Source: Methylococcaceae bacterium (GTDB lineage Bacteria > Pseudomonadota > Gammaproteobacteria > Methylococcales > Methylococcaceae). From it: DNA of 32,606 bases. The translations under genes and the position numbers were made by a program. Every line of letters starts with the position of its first letter. The first letter of the stretch is position 1. Location: assembly GCA_902810705.1 (NCBI GenBank), contig CADDYU010000039.1, positions 1 to 32,606 of the forward strand, read 5' to 3'. The notes beneath the pieces were generated by a model, which was given only the letters and a program-made list of their open reading frames with translations, made no database searches and was not told the DNA's origin. Positions 24,836-32,606 of the stretch are shown here, piece by piece.

Positions 24836-25708
24836 ATGGATCAAACGCAGCAAGAACCCAAACCGCCGTTTCCCGAACAACATCTTGAAAAGCCGGAATT
24901 GGAGTCGCAGCTTGAGCCGAAGCCCAAATACGCGGCGCCGCTGTACAAGGGCGCGGGCAAACTGAAGGACCAAGTGGCGTTGGTGACCGGCGGGGATTCC
25001 GGCATCGGCCGGGCGGTGGCGGTGCTGTTCGCCCGGGAGGGCGCGGATGTCGCCATCTTGTACCTGGAAGCGGACTCGGATGCCGAGGAAACCCGGCGTG
25101 CGGTGGAACAGGAAGGACGCCGCGCGCTTTTGATCCGGGGCGACGTAAGCCGGCCGGAAGTGGCCCGGGAAGCCGTGAACCGGACTCTCGGGGAGTTTGG
25201 CAAGCTCAACATCCTGGTCAATAACGCCGCCTTTCAAAAACATCAGCCGAGCCTTGAGGAGATCTCCGAAGAGCAGTGGGATCTGACTTTCAGAACCAAT
25301 ATCTATGGTTATTTCTACATGACCAAGGCCGCGTTGCCGCACCTGAAGCCGGGGGACGCCATCATCAACACCGGCTCGATCACCGGCCTTGAGGGCAACC
25401 AGTCTTTGCTCGACTATTCGGCCACCAAGGGGGCCATCCACGCCTTCACCAAATCCTTGGCGCAAAATCTGGTCGAGCGAGGCATCCGGGTGAATTGCGT
25501 GGCGCCGGGGCCGGTCTGGACCCCTTTGAATCCGGCCGATCAACCGGCCGAGAAGGTCGCTAAGTTCGGCGCGAGCGTGCCTTATGGAAGACCGGCCCAG
25601 CCGGAGGAAATCTCGCCCGCCTACGTGTATTTCGCCTCCGCCGCCGATTCGAGCTATGTTACCGGCGAGGTGTTGACCTTGACCGGCGGCAAGCCGACGG
25701 CGGGCTGA
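24836..25708 (+). CDS. Short-chain dehydrogenase/reductase (YghA/YhxC-like, N-terminally extended)
   Basis: This NAD(P)-dependent oxidoreductase of 290 residues has the classical SDR pattern: TGGDSGIG cofactor loop at 51-58, NNAA at 129-132, catalytic Asn 155, Ser 181, and Tyr 194/Lys 198 in YSATK. A proline-rich ~40-residue N-terminal extension (QEPKPPFPEQHLEKPELESQ) precedes the fold; this extension is characteristic of the YghA/YhxC/YdaD subgroup, often linked to general stress. GGGAGAA seven bases upstream fixes the start. The AI-2E-type membrane protein gene begins 14 bp downstream, so they form an operon. The physiological substrate is unknown. Confidence 0.93.
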   Translation: MDQTQQEPKPPFPEQHLEKPELESQLEPKPKYAAPLYKGAGKLKDQVALVTGGDSGIGRAVAVLFAREGADVAILYLEADSDAEETRRAVEQEGRRALLIRGDVSRPEVAREAVNRTLGEFGKLNILVNNAAFQKHQPSLEEISEEQWDLTFRTNIYGYFYMTKAALPHLKPGDAIINTGSITGLEGNQSLLDYSATKGAIHAFTKSLAQNLVERGIRVNCVAPGPVWTPLNPADQPAEKVAKFGASVPYGRPAQPEEISPAYVYFASAADSSYVTGEVLTLTGGKPTAG

Positions 25709-25721
25709 GGTAATCCACCCT

Positions 25722-26795
25722 ATGGTGCGCTTGAATGGCGAGGGCAAGATCGCATTCGCCGAACGAGTATTCCTGGGCACGCTGGTGGCCTCGGTGGTCA
25801 TCGGCGTGCTGTTGTTGTTCGGCTATCTGGCCCAGATTCTTTTACTGGTCTTCGCCAGCGTGCTTTTGGCGGTATTCCTGCGCACCCTCGCGGAAGCGCT
25901 CGCCCGTCTCGTCCCGCTCTCGATCGGCGCCTCCCTGGCGGCGGTTTGCCTGACCCTTTTCGGCCTTATCGGGATAACCGCCTGGTTGTACGGCCCCTTG
26001 TTGGCGAACGGCCTTTACGAACTCTGGCACAGCCTGCCGGACTCCCCCCAGCATCTCCGGAAATCCCTCGGCGTCTACCCTTGGGGCGCGGAATTGGTGG
26101 ACGGGATTCAACGTTCCGCCAAATCGTTCTTCAACCCCGAGCAGATCGCGCATCTCGCCGGAATTTTTTCCAGCACCCTGGGCGCCTTGGGCAGTTTGAT
26201 CATTGTCATTGTGCTCGGAATTTACTTCAGCGCCGAACCGGAGGTTTACCTCGAGGGCGGACTGCACCTGGTGCCGCCGCCCTTTCGGAAGAAGGCCCGC
26301 GAAGTCGCCCGGAAATTGAGCCGCGCCTTGCGCTGGTGGCTGGCCGGCCGAATCGCGGCGATGACCGTGGTCGGCACCCTGGTCTGGCTGGGCCTGTTGC
26401 TGCTCGGCATGGCGTTTTCGTTCATTCTCGGCATGCTGGCGGGAACCTTGTCCTTCGTCCCTAACTTCGGACCCGTGGCCGCCGCGGTGCCAGGTCTCTT
26501 GGTGGCCTTTTCCCAAAGCCCTTCGCTGGGATTTTACGCGGCGCTGACTTACCTGGTGATCCTGACTCTGGAAGGGTATTTCATTACCCCCCTCATGGAG
26601 CGCCAGGCGGTATCCATCCCGCCGGCCCTGCTCTTGGTGGCTCAATTGGTCATGGGGCTGAGTTTTGGCCTTCTCGGCCTCATGCTGGCCTCGCCACTGG
26701 CCGTTACGGTAATGACTCTAGTACAGCTTTTGTACGTGCGGGATGTCCTGGAGGAACCCGTCACATTGCCAGGCGAGACGACAAGCCCCTTGTGA
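25722..26795 (+). CDS. AI-2E family transporter (TqsA/PerM-like membrane protein)
   Basis: The 357-residue polytopic protein has about eight helices and the family's arrangement. Two N-terminal helices are followed by a soluble segment with the DGIQRSAKSFFNPEQ region. Then comes the conserved C-terminal half, GTLVWLGLLLLGMAFSFILGMLAGTLSFVPNFGPVAAAVPG and LEGYFITPLMERQAVSIPPALLLVAQL. Members export or passively transport varied small molecules; some act on autoinducer-2, others on Na+/H+. The name gives the family, not the substrate. A GAGG lies 11 bases before the ATG. It directly follows the SDR gene and converges on comEC, 50 bp away. Confidence 0.9.
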   Translation: MVRLNGEGKIAFAERVFLGTLVASVVIGVLLLFGYLAQILLLVFASVLLAVFLRTLAEALARLVPLSIGASLAAVCLTLFGLIGITAWLYGPLLANGLYELWHSLPDSPQHLRKSLGVYPWGAELVDGIQRSAKSFFNPEQIAHLAGIFSSTLGALGSLIIVIVLGIYFSAEPEVYLEGGLHLVPPPFRKKAREVARKLSRALRWWLAGRIAAMTVVGTLVWLGLLLLGMAFSFILGMLAGTLSFVPNFGPVAAAVPGLLVAFSQSPSLGFYAALTYLVILTLEGYFITPLMERQAVSIPPALLLVAQLVMGLSFGLLGLMLASPLAVTVMTLVQLLYVRDVLEEPVTLPGETTSPL

Positions 26796-26845
26796 GGGCA
26801 AAGCGCCTAAGGTTCCTGTCGAAAGCGAGCTTGGCGGGCGGCTCC

Positions 26846-29221
26846 TCATTCGTTCCAATACCGTCTGTGCTCTGCGCGATAGGTCTTCAGCCGCAGTTCG
26901 CCTTCAGCTCCGACCAGCGCGGTGATCGCGCCTGCTTCGGCCGTGTTTAGGACGACCGCTTGGAGATCCCGGTAACGCTCGAGCACGGCCTGGTGCGGAA
27001 AGCCGAAGCGATTCAGATAGCCGGCGGGAATCAGCGCGAATTTCGGGTTTACTTCCTCCAGGAATTCGCGGGTCGAGGAGGTATGGCTGCCGTGATGGGG
27101 GACCACCAGAATATCGCTGCGCAGATGCCCGCCGTAGCGCTCCACGAGCCGCCCTTCGGCCGCGCGCTCGATGTCCGCGGTCAGCAAGGCGCTCCCGCCG
27201 CGGCCTTGCACCCGCAGGACGCAGGAATTGTCGTTTTCCTTTTCGCTCTTTTCCAAGGGGCCGAGCATCTCGAACTCCACGCCGTCCCAGGTCCATTCCT
27301 GGCCCGCCTGGCAAACCGCCGCTGGATAGCCGGCAAGCTCTTCCGGCACGCTGGTGTAGATCCGCTCCACGGAAAAATGGTTGAGCAGGGAGCGCGCCCC
27401 GCCGATATGGTCGTTGTCGCCGTGGCTCACCACGAGCGCGTCGATATGATCGATGCCCGCCTGCCGGAGATAGGGTTCGATCACGGCGTTGCCCATGTCG
27501 AAGCGCCGGCCGAGGCGCGCGCCCGTGTCGAAGACCAGCACGTGGCGGCGGGTTTCCGCCACCGCGGCGAGGCCTTGGCCTACATCCAAGAGGGTCAGGC
27601 GAAATGCCCCGGGCGGCGGATGCCCCGGCTCCCAAACTATAGCGGGAATCAGCAGCACGCCGCCCAGCCAGCGGGCCGGAACGCCGCGCGGCGCTAGGAT
27701 CAGCAGTGTCCCGAGCAGCGCCAGCGGGATCGCCCAGAACGGCGGTTCGGCGTGGTTCCATTGCGACCACGGCTGGGCCGAAAGCCATTCCAGGACCGGC
27801 CAGGTCCACAAGAGAATCTGCTCCGCGACCTGCAGCAACCCCGATCCGGCGGCCGGCATGATGGGCAACAGCAAGGCGCCCGCGAGGCAAACGGGGATCA
27901 GCACCGTCCCGAGCACTGGCACCGCGAGGAGATTGGCGAGGGGCGAGACCAGAGAAACCTGCCGGAAGAACAACAGCAGGAAAGGCGCGAGGCCGAGCGC
28001 GGTGGCCCAATTGATCCGGAGCAGCGATTGCCAGGCGGAAAGCCTGCCGATGCGGCCCGCGAGGGTGAAGGCGATCAGGGCGACGGCGCCGAACGAAAGC
28101 CAGAAGCCTGGCACCAGCACGGCCAGGGGATCGTACAGCACCACCGCCAGCAAGGCCGTGGCGAGGACATGGGGAGCATTGAGATTCCGTTGCAGAACGA
28201 TGGCCCCCATCGCGACGGCGATCATGATCATCGCGCGTTGGGTGGGAATGGCGAAATCAGCCAGGCCGGAGTAGAGCAGGGCGGCGAGGAACGCGGCGAG
28301 AGCGGCGATCCGGGGCGGCGGCCAGCGGAGCACGCCGAACCAGGCGCAGGCCGATTTCGCCAGGAAAAAGACGAAAGCGGCGATGAGTCCGATATGGGAG
28401 CCGGAAATGGCGATCAGGTGAACGGTGCCGGTACGACGCAGCACCTCCCATTGCTCGGGTGCGATGTCGTCCTCCGCGCCCATGGTGAGCGCCTTGACGA
28501 GACCGGCCACGGGACTGCCGGCAAGGGCGGCGGAGAGCCGGTCGTAGACGGCCTGACGCCAAGTCCGGAACGATGGAAAATGCTCCGCGCCGGTTTCGAG
28601 CCGGCGATTGTCGAGGGATTCCCGCACATAGCCCACGGCGCCGATGCCTTCGGCGAACAGCCATTGCTCGTAATCGAAGCCGCCGGGATTCGCCATGCCG
28701 CGCGGCGGTCGGAGGCTGACTCTAAGCCGCCAGCGCTCCCCGGCTTTCGGCGCGGCCGAGTCGTCGTACCAGCTCAAGCGAACCCGCGCCGGAAGCGTGC
28801 CCTCGGCCGGCTCGATTCTTTCCTCGACGCCAAAGTCGAATCGCACTCCCCGGTCCATGGTTTCAGGGATCGTCAGGACCGTTCCCTCGATCAGGGCCTG
28901 CTGTCGTTCGCGCGTAGCCGCAAGTCCATCGCCGAGACGGACGTGCGCGTAGCCATAGGCCCAGGCCAGCCCCAGCACGAACGCCGCCGCAGCCGCCAGG
29001 CGAAAGCTTAGGCAGACGGCGAGAAGCAAGCCGAGGACCACGAGGGTCCAAAGTCCTGGCAGGCAGGGAAGTTGCTGCACGACTATGATCCCTGCCGCGA
29101 ACCCCAGGACGAGTCGAGGCGTGGACGGAGATCGTGAAATTTCTCTCAACTTTAAATTTCCAGTTCGTACAATAACCTGCCTTGCACGCCAAACCTTCCA
29201 ACAGCCGAGTCCGTTACCCAT
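26846..29221 (-). CDS. comEC: DNA internalization-related competence protein ComEC/Rec2
   Basis: ComEC forms the inner-membrane channel that brings single-stranded DNA into the cytoplasm during natural transformation. The maximal frame has 791 residues. It has N-terminal helices and an OB-like DUF4131 region (to about 200), the competence domain with many helices (HLIAISGSHIGLIAAFVFFL), and a C-terminal metallo-beta-lactamase domain with VVSHGDNDHIGG (metal-binding HxDxDH) and VVPHHGSHTSS. The first ATG at 29221 overlaps the divergent DUF2062 start codon and gives an unnatural N-terminus (MGNGLGCWKVW). A later start such as TTG 29149, preceded by TGGAAA, is more plausible. No other competence genes are nearby. 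Confidence 0.93.
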   Translation of the reverse strand: MGNGLGCWKVWRARQVIVRTGNLKLREISRSPSTPRLVLGFAAGIIVVQQLPCLPGLWTLVVLGLLLAVCLSFRLAAAAAFVLGLAWAYGYAHVRLGDGLAATRERQQALIEGTVLTIPETMDRGVRFDFGVEERIEPAEGTLPARVRLSWYDDSAAPKAGERWRLRVSLRPPRGMANPGGFDYEQWLFAEGIGAVGYVRESLDNRRLETGAEHFPSFRTWRQAVYDRLSAALAGSPVAGLVKALTMGAEDDIAPEQWEVLRRTGTVHLIAISGSHIGLIAAFVFFLAKSACAWFGVLRWPPPRIAALAAFLAALLYSGLADFAIPTQRAMIMIAVAMGAIVLQRNLNAPHVLATALLAVVLYDPLAVLVPGFWLSFGAVALIAFTLAGRIGRLSAWQSLLRINWATALGLAPFLLLFFRQVSLVSPLANLLAVPVLGTVLIPVCLAGALLLPIMPAAGSGLLQVAEQILLWTWPVLEWLSAQPWSQWNHAEPPFWAIPLALLGTLLILAPRGVPARWLGGVLLIPAIVWEPGHPPPGAFRLTLLDVGQGLAAVAETRRHVLVFDTGARLGRRFDMGNAVIEPYLRQAGIDHIDALVVSHGDNDHIGGARSLLNHFSVERIYTSVPEELAGYPAAVCQAGQEWTWDGVEFEMLGPLEKSEKENDNSCVLRVQGRGGSALLTADIERAAEGRLVERYGGHLRSDILVVPHHGSHTSSTREFLEEVNPKFALIPAGYLNRFGFPHQAVLERYRDLQAVVLNTAEAGAITALVGAEGELRLKTYRAEHRRYWNE

Positions 29222-29828
29222 GCCAAAAAAGTTCTTGAAGCGCTATCTGCCAGATCCGAAGAAAACCAAGGAAATCAAGGCCCTGAGATTTCTGGGAGAC
29301 AGGCTTCACTCTCCCAACCTGTGGCACCTCAACCGGCATTCCGTCGCGCGCGCTTTCGCTATCGGTCTATGGGCCATGTACACGCCGCCCCTGCCATGGC
29401 AGCAGATCATCGCCGCCGCGCTGGCCATCTATTTCAACGCCAACCTGCCCATCGCCGTGGCGCTGGTCTGGATCACCAATCCGCTGACCTGGGTGCCCAT
29501 GTATTACTTCGCCTACGAGCTCGGCGCTTATATTCTCGGGACGCCGGTCTTCAGCTTCGATCAGTTTTCGCAGCTGTTCTCCATCGAGAAAGCCTTGCAG
29601 CTCGGGGCGCCGCTCTTGGTCGGATGCGCCATTCTCATGCATGCCGGGAGCGTGCTCGGCTATTTCGGCGTTCAATACCTGTGGCGGAGGTCGGTGCTTC
29701 ACCAGCTCAATCTCCGCAAGTTTCGCGACACCGCCTTGAACAGCGCCGTGATGGCGCGGGAAACCTATGGGACCTACATGAAGTTCCTGGAGCACCGTTA
29801 TAAGCATCGCCGGGAAGGCAAGGACTAG
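29220..29828 (+). CDS. DUF2062 domain-containing membrane protein
   Basis: The 202-residue protein belongs to DUF2062. A charged N-terminal segment (PKKFLKRYLPDPKKTKEIKA) is followed by LWHLNRHSVARAFAIGLWAMYTPPLPWQQIIAAALAIYFNANLPIAVALVWITNPLTWVP, the family's core of helices with the TNPLT signature. A last helix pair (PLLVGCAILMHAGSVLGYFG) precedes a basic C-terminus. Its function is unknown. It is frequently found next to comEC, as here, in divergent orientation. The ATG at 29220 was chosen because the DUF2062 pattern begins there; the frame remains open upstream to 29085. The TACAAT at 29168-29173 is a possible -10 element. Confidence 0.9.
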   Translation: MPKKFLKRYLPDPKKTKEIKALRFLGDRLHSPNLWHLNRHSVARAFAIGLWAMYTPPLPWQQIIAAALAIYFNANLPIAVALVWITNPLTWVPMYYFAYELGAYILGTPVFSFDQFSQLFSIEKALQLGAPLLVGCAILMHAGSVLGYFGVQYLWRRSVLHQLNLRKFRDTALNSAVMARETYGTYMKFLEHRYKHRREGKD

Positions 29829-29912
29829 CCTCGGGGCCAAGTCGCCCGTCAGGGCGGGATACCGACCGGCGACGATCCGCTCGGCGCGGCGGGTTGTCCA
29901 AACGGCTCATGT

Positions 29913-29918
29913 TATAAT
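29913..29918 (+). promoter_or_regulatory. Perfect -10 hexamer, candidate promoter of the ABC transporter operon
   Basis: TATAAT occurs in otherwise GC-rich DNA about 170 bp before the ABC ATPase start. A TTGTCC at 29894-29899 is only 13 bp upstream, too close for a standard -35, and the sequence at the usual spacing is poor. The promoter may need an activator or be weak. Confidence 0.35.
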
Positions 29919-29939
29919 CCGCCGCATTCGGCCAGGCGT

Positions 29940-30053
29940 CCGAGAAGGCGGTGAGCATTTCCGCGGCGGTCTCGGCTCACGAGCTGGTCGCCGAGCAGCC
30001 AGGGGGTGCTCCTTGCCTGAAAGCTGCCTCTGAGAAATCGGGCTTTCGGCCCG
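29940..30053 (+). other. Possible structured 5' leader of the ABC transporter operon
   Basis: Between the TATAAT and the GTG start there are several complementary arms. CCGAGA (29940-29945) pairs with TCTCGG (29970-29975) around an inner GCGG/CCGC stem, and CGGGC pairs with GCCCG at 30039-30053. Together they would make a folded leader of more than 150 nt. A GGGGTGCTCC...CTGAGAAAT stretch recalls the 5' half of a TPP riboswitch, but the 3' half is absent. Confidence 0.3.
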
Positions 30054-30084
30054 GCCGGATATTCAACAATTTCCCTGCCCTCCC

Positions 30085-31014
30085 GTGACTGCCTCACAAA
30101 CTCCCATTGTCCAGGCCGAAGGCCTTACCAAACATTATGGACGGCGGCGCGTGGTCGACGGGATCTCCTTCGCCATCGGCCGCGGCGAGTTCTGCGGCAT
30201 CCTTGGGCCGAACGGTGCCGGCAAGACCACCACCTTGAAAATGCTGGTGGGCAACGCGCCGCCTAGTGCCGGAAAGCTTTGGGTGATGGGATTTTCCATC
30301 CCCGCGCAAGCGCGCGCCATGCGCCGGAAAATCGGTATCGTGCCGCAATCCGACAACCTGGACCCTGACTTCAGCGTAGTCGAAAATCTCGCGGTCTACG
30401 GCCGTTATTTCGGGCTTTCCGGACGCGAGGTGAGGGCCCGCATTCCCGAGCTACTCAAGCTGGCCGCCTTGGAAGACAAGGCCGACGCCCGCATTTCCCA
30501 GCTTTCCGGGGGCATGAAGCGCCGGCTGTCCATCGTCCGCGCCCTTATCAACCGGCCGGAACTCCTGATCCTGGACGAGCCGACCACCGGGCTCGATCCG
30601 CAAATCCGCCAGAACCTTTGGAAACTGCTCAGGCACCTGCAAAAGGAGGGGCTGACCATCATTCTGACCACCCACTACATGGACGAGGCCGAGCGCTTGT
30701 GCCAGCGCATCATTCTCATGGACCACGGCCGGGTGCTGGCGGACCAGAGTCCGCAGGCGCTGATCCGCGATTCCATCGAGTCCCATGTATTGGAGGTGCA
30801 CGGCAGCGACCTGGACCACTGGGTGGGCGAAGCGCCCGTGCCGGAACGCATTCGCTGCGAGCGGATCGGCGAGAGCCTGTTCTTCTACGGCGAACGGCTC
30901 GATTGCCTGGTGGCATCGCTCGATGAATGGAACGGCCTCAATTACGCTTACCGGCCGGCGAACCTGGAAGACGTCTTCTTGAAGTTGACCGGGCGAGAAC
31001 TGAGGGATGGCTGA
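30085..31014 (+). CDS. ABC-2 type exporter, ATP-binding subunit (NodI/YadG-like)
   Basis: This ATPase powers export through the adjacent permease. The 309-residue protein has Walker A GPNGAGKTT at 41-49, the Q-loop in IVPQSDNLDPDFSV, the signature LSGGM at 140-144, Walker B LLILDE at 160-165 with EPTTGLDPQ, and the switch His in ILTTHYMDEAERLC. The C-terminal extension (SHVLEVHGSDLDHWV ... YRPANLEDVFLKLTGREL) is typical of the NodI subgroup of ABC-2 exporters. In rhizobia NodIJ exports lipo-oligosaccharide, but many bacteria carry homologues of unknown cargo, and nothing here points to nodulation. The start is GTG with no clear Shine-Dalgarno. It overlaps the permease gene by 8 bp. Confidence 0.93.
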   Translation: MTASQTPIVQAEGLTKHYGRRRVVDGISFAIGRGEFCGILGPNGAGKTTTLKMLVGNAPPSAGKLWVMGFSIPAQARAMRRKIGIVPQSDNLDPDFSVVENLAVYGRYFGLSGREVRARIPELLKLAALEDKADARISQLSGGMKRRLSIVRALINRPELLILDEPTTGLDPQIRQNLWKLLRHLQKEGLTIILTTHYMDEAERLCQRIILMDHGRVLADQSPQALIRDSIESHVLEVHGSDLDHWVGEAPVPERIRCERIGESLFFYGERLDCLVASLDEWNGLNYAYRPANLEDVFLKLTGRELRDG

Positions 31015-31771
31015 AGCATTCAGCCGCTGGGGAGCCGTCTGGCGGCGCAACGCCCTGGTCTGGCGCAAATCCGCCCGCACCGCGCTCCTCGGCGGATTCG
31101 CCGAACCCCTGTTCTATCTGTTCGCCCTAGGCTACGGACTCGGGAGCTTCATCGGCCAGCTGGACGGCTTCTCCTATCTCGGGTTCCTCGCCGCCGGCAT
31201 CATTTCCACCTCGGCCATGAATGCCGCCACCTTCGAAGGGCTGTATCTGGCCTATACCCGCATGGAGGTTCTCCGCACCTGGGACGGCATGCTGGCTGCG
31301 CCCCTGGACATAAGCGACGTGGTCATGGGGGAAATCTTGTGGATGGGCACCAAAAGCTTCATCAGTGCCGGACTGATTCTGGTCGTGACCGCAGCCTTCG
31401 GCTTCACCGCCCACTGGACGGCGCTCGGAGTGTTGCCGGTGGCCTTTATCGCCGGTCTTTGCTTCGGCAGCCTGGCCTTGCTGGTGACTTCGTTCGCCCG
31501 CAGCTACGATTTCTTCGTCTATTACATCACTCTGGCGGTCACGCCCATGGTGCTCCTCAGCGGTGTTTTCTTTCCGCTCGCGTCCCTTCCGGAGCCGCTT
31601 CGCCTCGGCATGGCTTGCCTGCCCCTCTATCACGTGGTCGAAGTGGTGCGGCCGCTCGCGGCCGGGCGGCTGGGAGTCGACCTCCTCTGGCATTTGGCGG
31701 TCCCATCCGCCTACGCCGCCGTCACGGCGATGATGGCCATCTGGCGGTTTCGACGGCGATTGCTGCAGTAG
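31007..31771 (+). CDS. ABC-2 type exporter, permease subunit (NodJ/YadH-like)
   Basis: This 254-residue membrane permease is the partner of the ATPase just upstream. It has six predicted helices and family features such as an N-terminal amphipathic segment (WRRNALVWRKSARTALLGGFAEPLFYLFALGYGLG), the TFEGLYLAYTRM coupling region with DGMLAAPLDISDVVMGE, and VTPMVLLSGVFFPLASLPEPLR. These match NodJ-type ABC-2 permeases. Its ATG lies within the last codons of the ATPase gene, so translation is coupled. The cargo is unknown. The next gene is convergent, 95 bp away, with no clear terminator between. Confidence 0.92.
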   Translation: MAEAFSRWGAVWRRNALVWRKSARTALLGGFAEPLFYLFALGYGLGSFIGQLDGFSYLGFLAAGIISTSAMNAATFEGLYLAYTRMEVLRTWDGMLAAPLDISDVVMGEILWMGTKSFISAGLILVVTAAFGFTAHWTALGVLPVAFIAGLCFGSLALLVTSFARSYDFFVYYITLAVTPMVLLSGVFFPLASLPEPLRLGMACLPLYHVVEVVRPLAAGRLGVDLLWHLAVPSAYAAVTAMMAIWRFRRRLLQ

Positions 31772-31866
31772 GGCCGAATCGCGCTTTTCTCTTCTTCTGG
31801 CCAGCCTGGCAGCCTGGAATGCGCCAGTTTTTACCTCTTCAAAGCTTCGAGCCGCCATGTCCAGAA

Positions 31867-32499
31867 TCATGGAACTCCCGGCACGGGCATGCCCTCGAAG
31901 CGGAGCCTCTCGAGGTCGGTTCGGCCCGGCACCAGGGTGACCTTGGTCCAATGGGTATTCGGATGGCCGTAATTCTCCACCCGGAGGAAATTCGGCCGGG
32001 GCAGGGGACGGCCCATCCGGAATCCCTGATGGGCATCGCCGTGGGCCAACACCACGGGGCGTCCGAAGGTTTCGGTCGAATCGAGAAGCAGACTGACCAA
32101 GTCGCGAAACCTGTTGCTGTCGTAGCGGGGCAGTTCCGGGCGGCGATTCTCCAGATCAGGATCGCCCTGCCACAGAAGAAAAACGGCCCGGGCGCGCGTG
32201 GCCTTCGAGACTCGGAAGGAACCCCGCGCGGCATTGCGCAAGGCCCATTCGGCGTCCTGTCCGGGCACCTTGACGGTCTGCGGCGAGCCGGGTCCGTCCG
32301 AATGGTTGTTGCTGCCCGGCACGTTCGCGCCCACGAACAGCACCCCTTGCGCTTGCCATCGCACACTCTCGACGAATCGGCGATAGTCGGGATGGCGGGT
32401 GGCATCGGCCTGCCGTTCCAGAGGCAGCCGTCCCCCACCTTGGGCCCGGTTTCCGGAATAAAACACCCGCCGTATTCCATTCTTCAATCTATAGTGCAT
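31867..32499 (-). pseudogene. Metallophosphoesterase-like protein lacking its N-terminal half
   Basis: The 210-residue frame from ATG 32499 reads like the C-terminal two thirds of a metallophosphoesterase-type protein: RRVFYSGN, GRLPLERQAD, ESVRWQAQGVLFVGANVPGSNNH, AVFLLWQGDPDLE, and GRPVVLAHGDAHQGFRM near the end. Family members as I know them have a further ~100 residues before RRVFY carrying the first metal ligands; here the preceding sequence (HYRLKNG) does not fit and another frame ends in the same place. The gene is therefore probably truncated or rearranged at about 32490. If start and fold are otherwise intact, a shorter stable protein is possible, but catalysis is doubtful. It converges with the ABC permease gene. 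Confidence 0.5.
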
Positions 32500-32604
32500 T
32501 AACAATCCAGGGCCAGGCGGTGATGGAATACACGCGTGCAGGATCGTTTTCGAGCTCCCGCGAGGCGTGCTCCAAGGGGGCTTCCCAAACGTCAAGGCTG
32601 TCAA
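32489..32604 (-). CDS. C-terminal end of an unidentified protein running into the window
   Basis: On the minus strand a frame enters from the right edge and ends at TAG 32489-32491 (FDSLDVWEAPLEHASRELEN ... VYSITAWPWIVNAL). Its composition looks coding, but the 37 residues match nothing I recognise. It overlaps the ATG of the truncated phosphoesterase-like gene by 11 bp. It could be a separate upstream gene or the displaced 5' part of the same locus; the sequence to the right is needed to tell. Confidence 0.3.
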   Translation of the reverse strand, partial: DSLDVWEAPLEHASRELENDPARVYSITAWPWIVNAL

Positions 32605-32606
32605 AC

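Noticed and set aside
30000-30053. TPP riboswitch-like 5' half (GGGGTGC ... CTGAGAAAT) upstream of the ABC ATPase
   Set aside because: The conserved 3' half (the TGATCTGGATAATGCC-like region) and closing stem are absent, and no thiamine gene follows.
1-32606. CRISPR array, rRNA genes, prophage or toxin-antitoxin module
   Set aside because: No regularly spaced repeats, rRNA-like sequence, phage structural genes or recognisable toxin-antitoxin pair was seen on either strand.

Overview
The window looks like the chromosome of a GC-rich gammaproteobacterium. The MinC-MinD-MinE set, the ComEC/DUF2062 pair, an AarF/UbiB-type kinase-like protein, pyruvate phosphate dikinase and the NodIJ-like ABC pair fit that class. 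PPDK next to remnants of a hydrogenase-4-like (hyf) membrane module would suit a methanotroph of the Methylococcales, but this is inference from gene content only and no marker gene is present.

Positions 1-10,900 are a broken, accessory region. From the left: the tail of an IS3-family transposase; an IS21-family element with intact istB but istA carrying a frameshift and an in-frame stop; the last third of an IS630-family transposase; and a 25-codon stub that resembles the start of HyfE. Then comes an AT-rich, apparently intact tripartite RND efflux operon on the minus strand (adaptor, pump, outer-membrane channel, 3181-8900). After it lies a deletion-riddled hyfB/hyfC remnant. The two hyf remnants have the same orientation, and the efflux operon sits between two diverged copies of a ~160-bp direct repeat. 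The simplest reading is that an old hyf operon was split by a foreign efflux island and then hit by successive IS insertions.

Positions 10,876-21,106 are well-kept chromosome, all on the minus strand. They hold a DAACS-family symporter with an altered signature motif, an RMD1/DUF155 membrane protein just downstream of an orphan ParA ATPase, pyruvate phosphate dikinase with its terminator, an AarF/UbiB-family protein, a DUF2582 winged-helix protein, and minE, minD and minC.

Positions 21,488-26,795 are on the plus strand: a 53-residue membrane protein too small for most gene finders, an aldo/keto reductase, an alkaline-phosphatase-superfamily phosphodiesterase, a DUF6632-like membrane protein, a short-chain dehydrogenase behind a leader with mutually exclusive stems, and an AI-2E-family membrane protein. 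comEC (minus) follows, divergent from and abutting a DUF2062 gene (plus). Next is a NodI/NodJ-like ABC exporter pair behind a long structured leader. The right edge holds a metallophosphoesterase-like gene that seems to have lost its N-terminal half.

No rRNA, CRISPR array or complete tRNA was found. The most interesting leads are the ParA-RMD1 pair, the SDR leader RNA, the split hyf operon with its flanking repeats, and a cluster of three hairpins near 10.8 kb.
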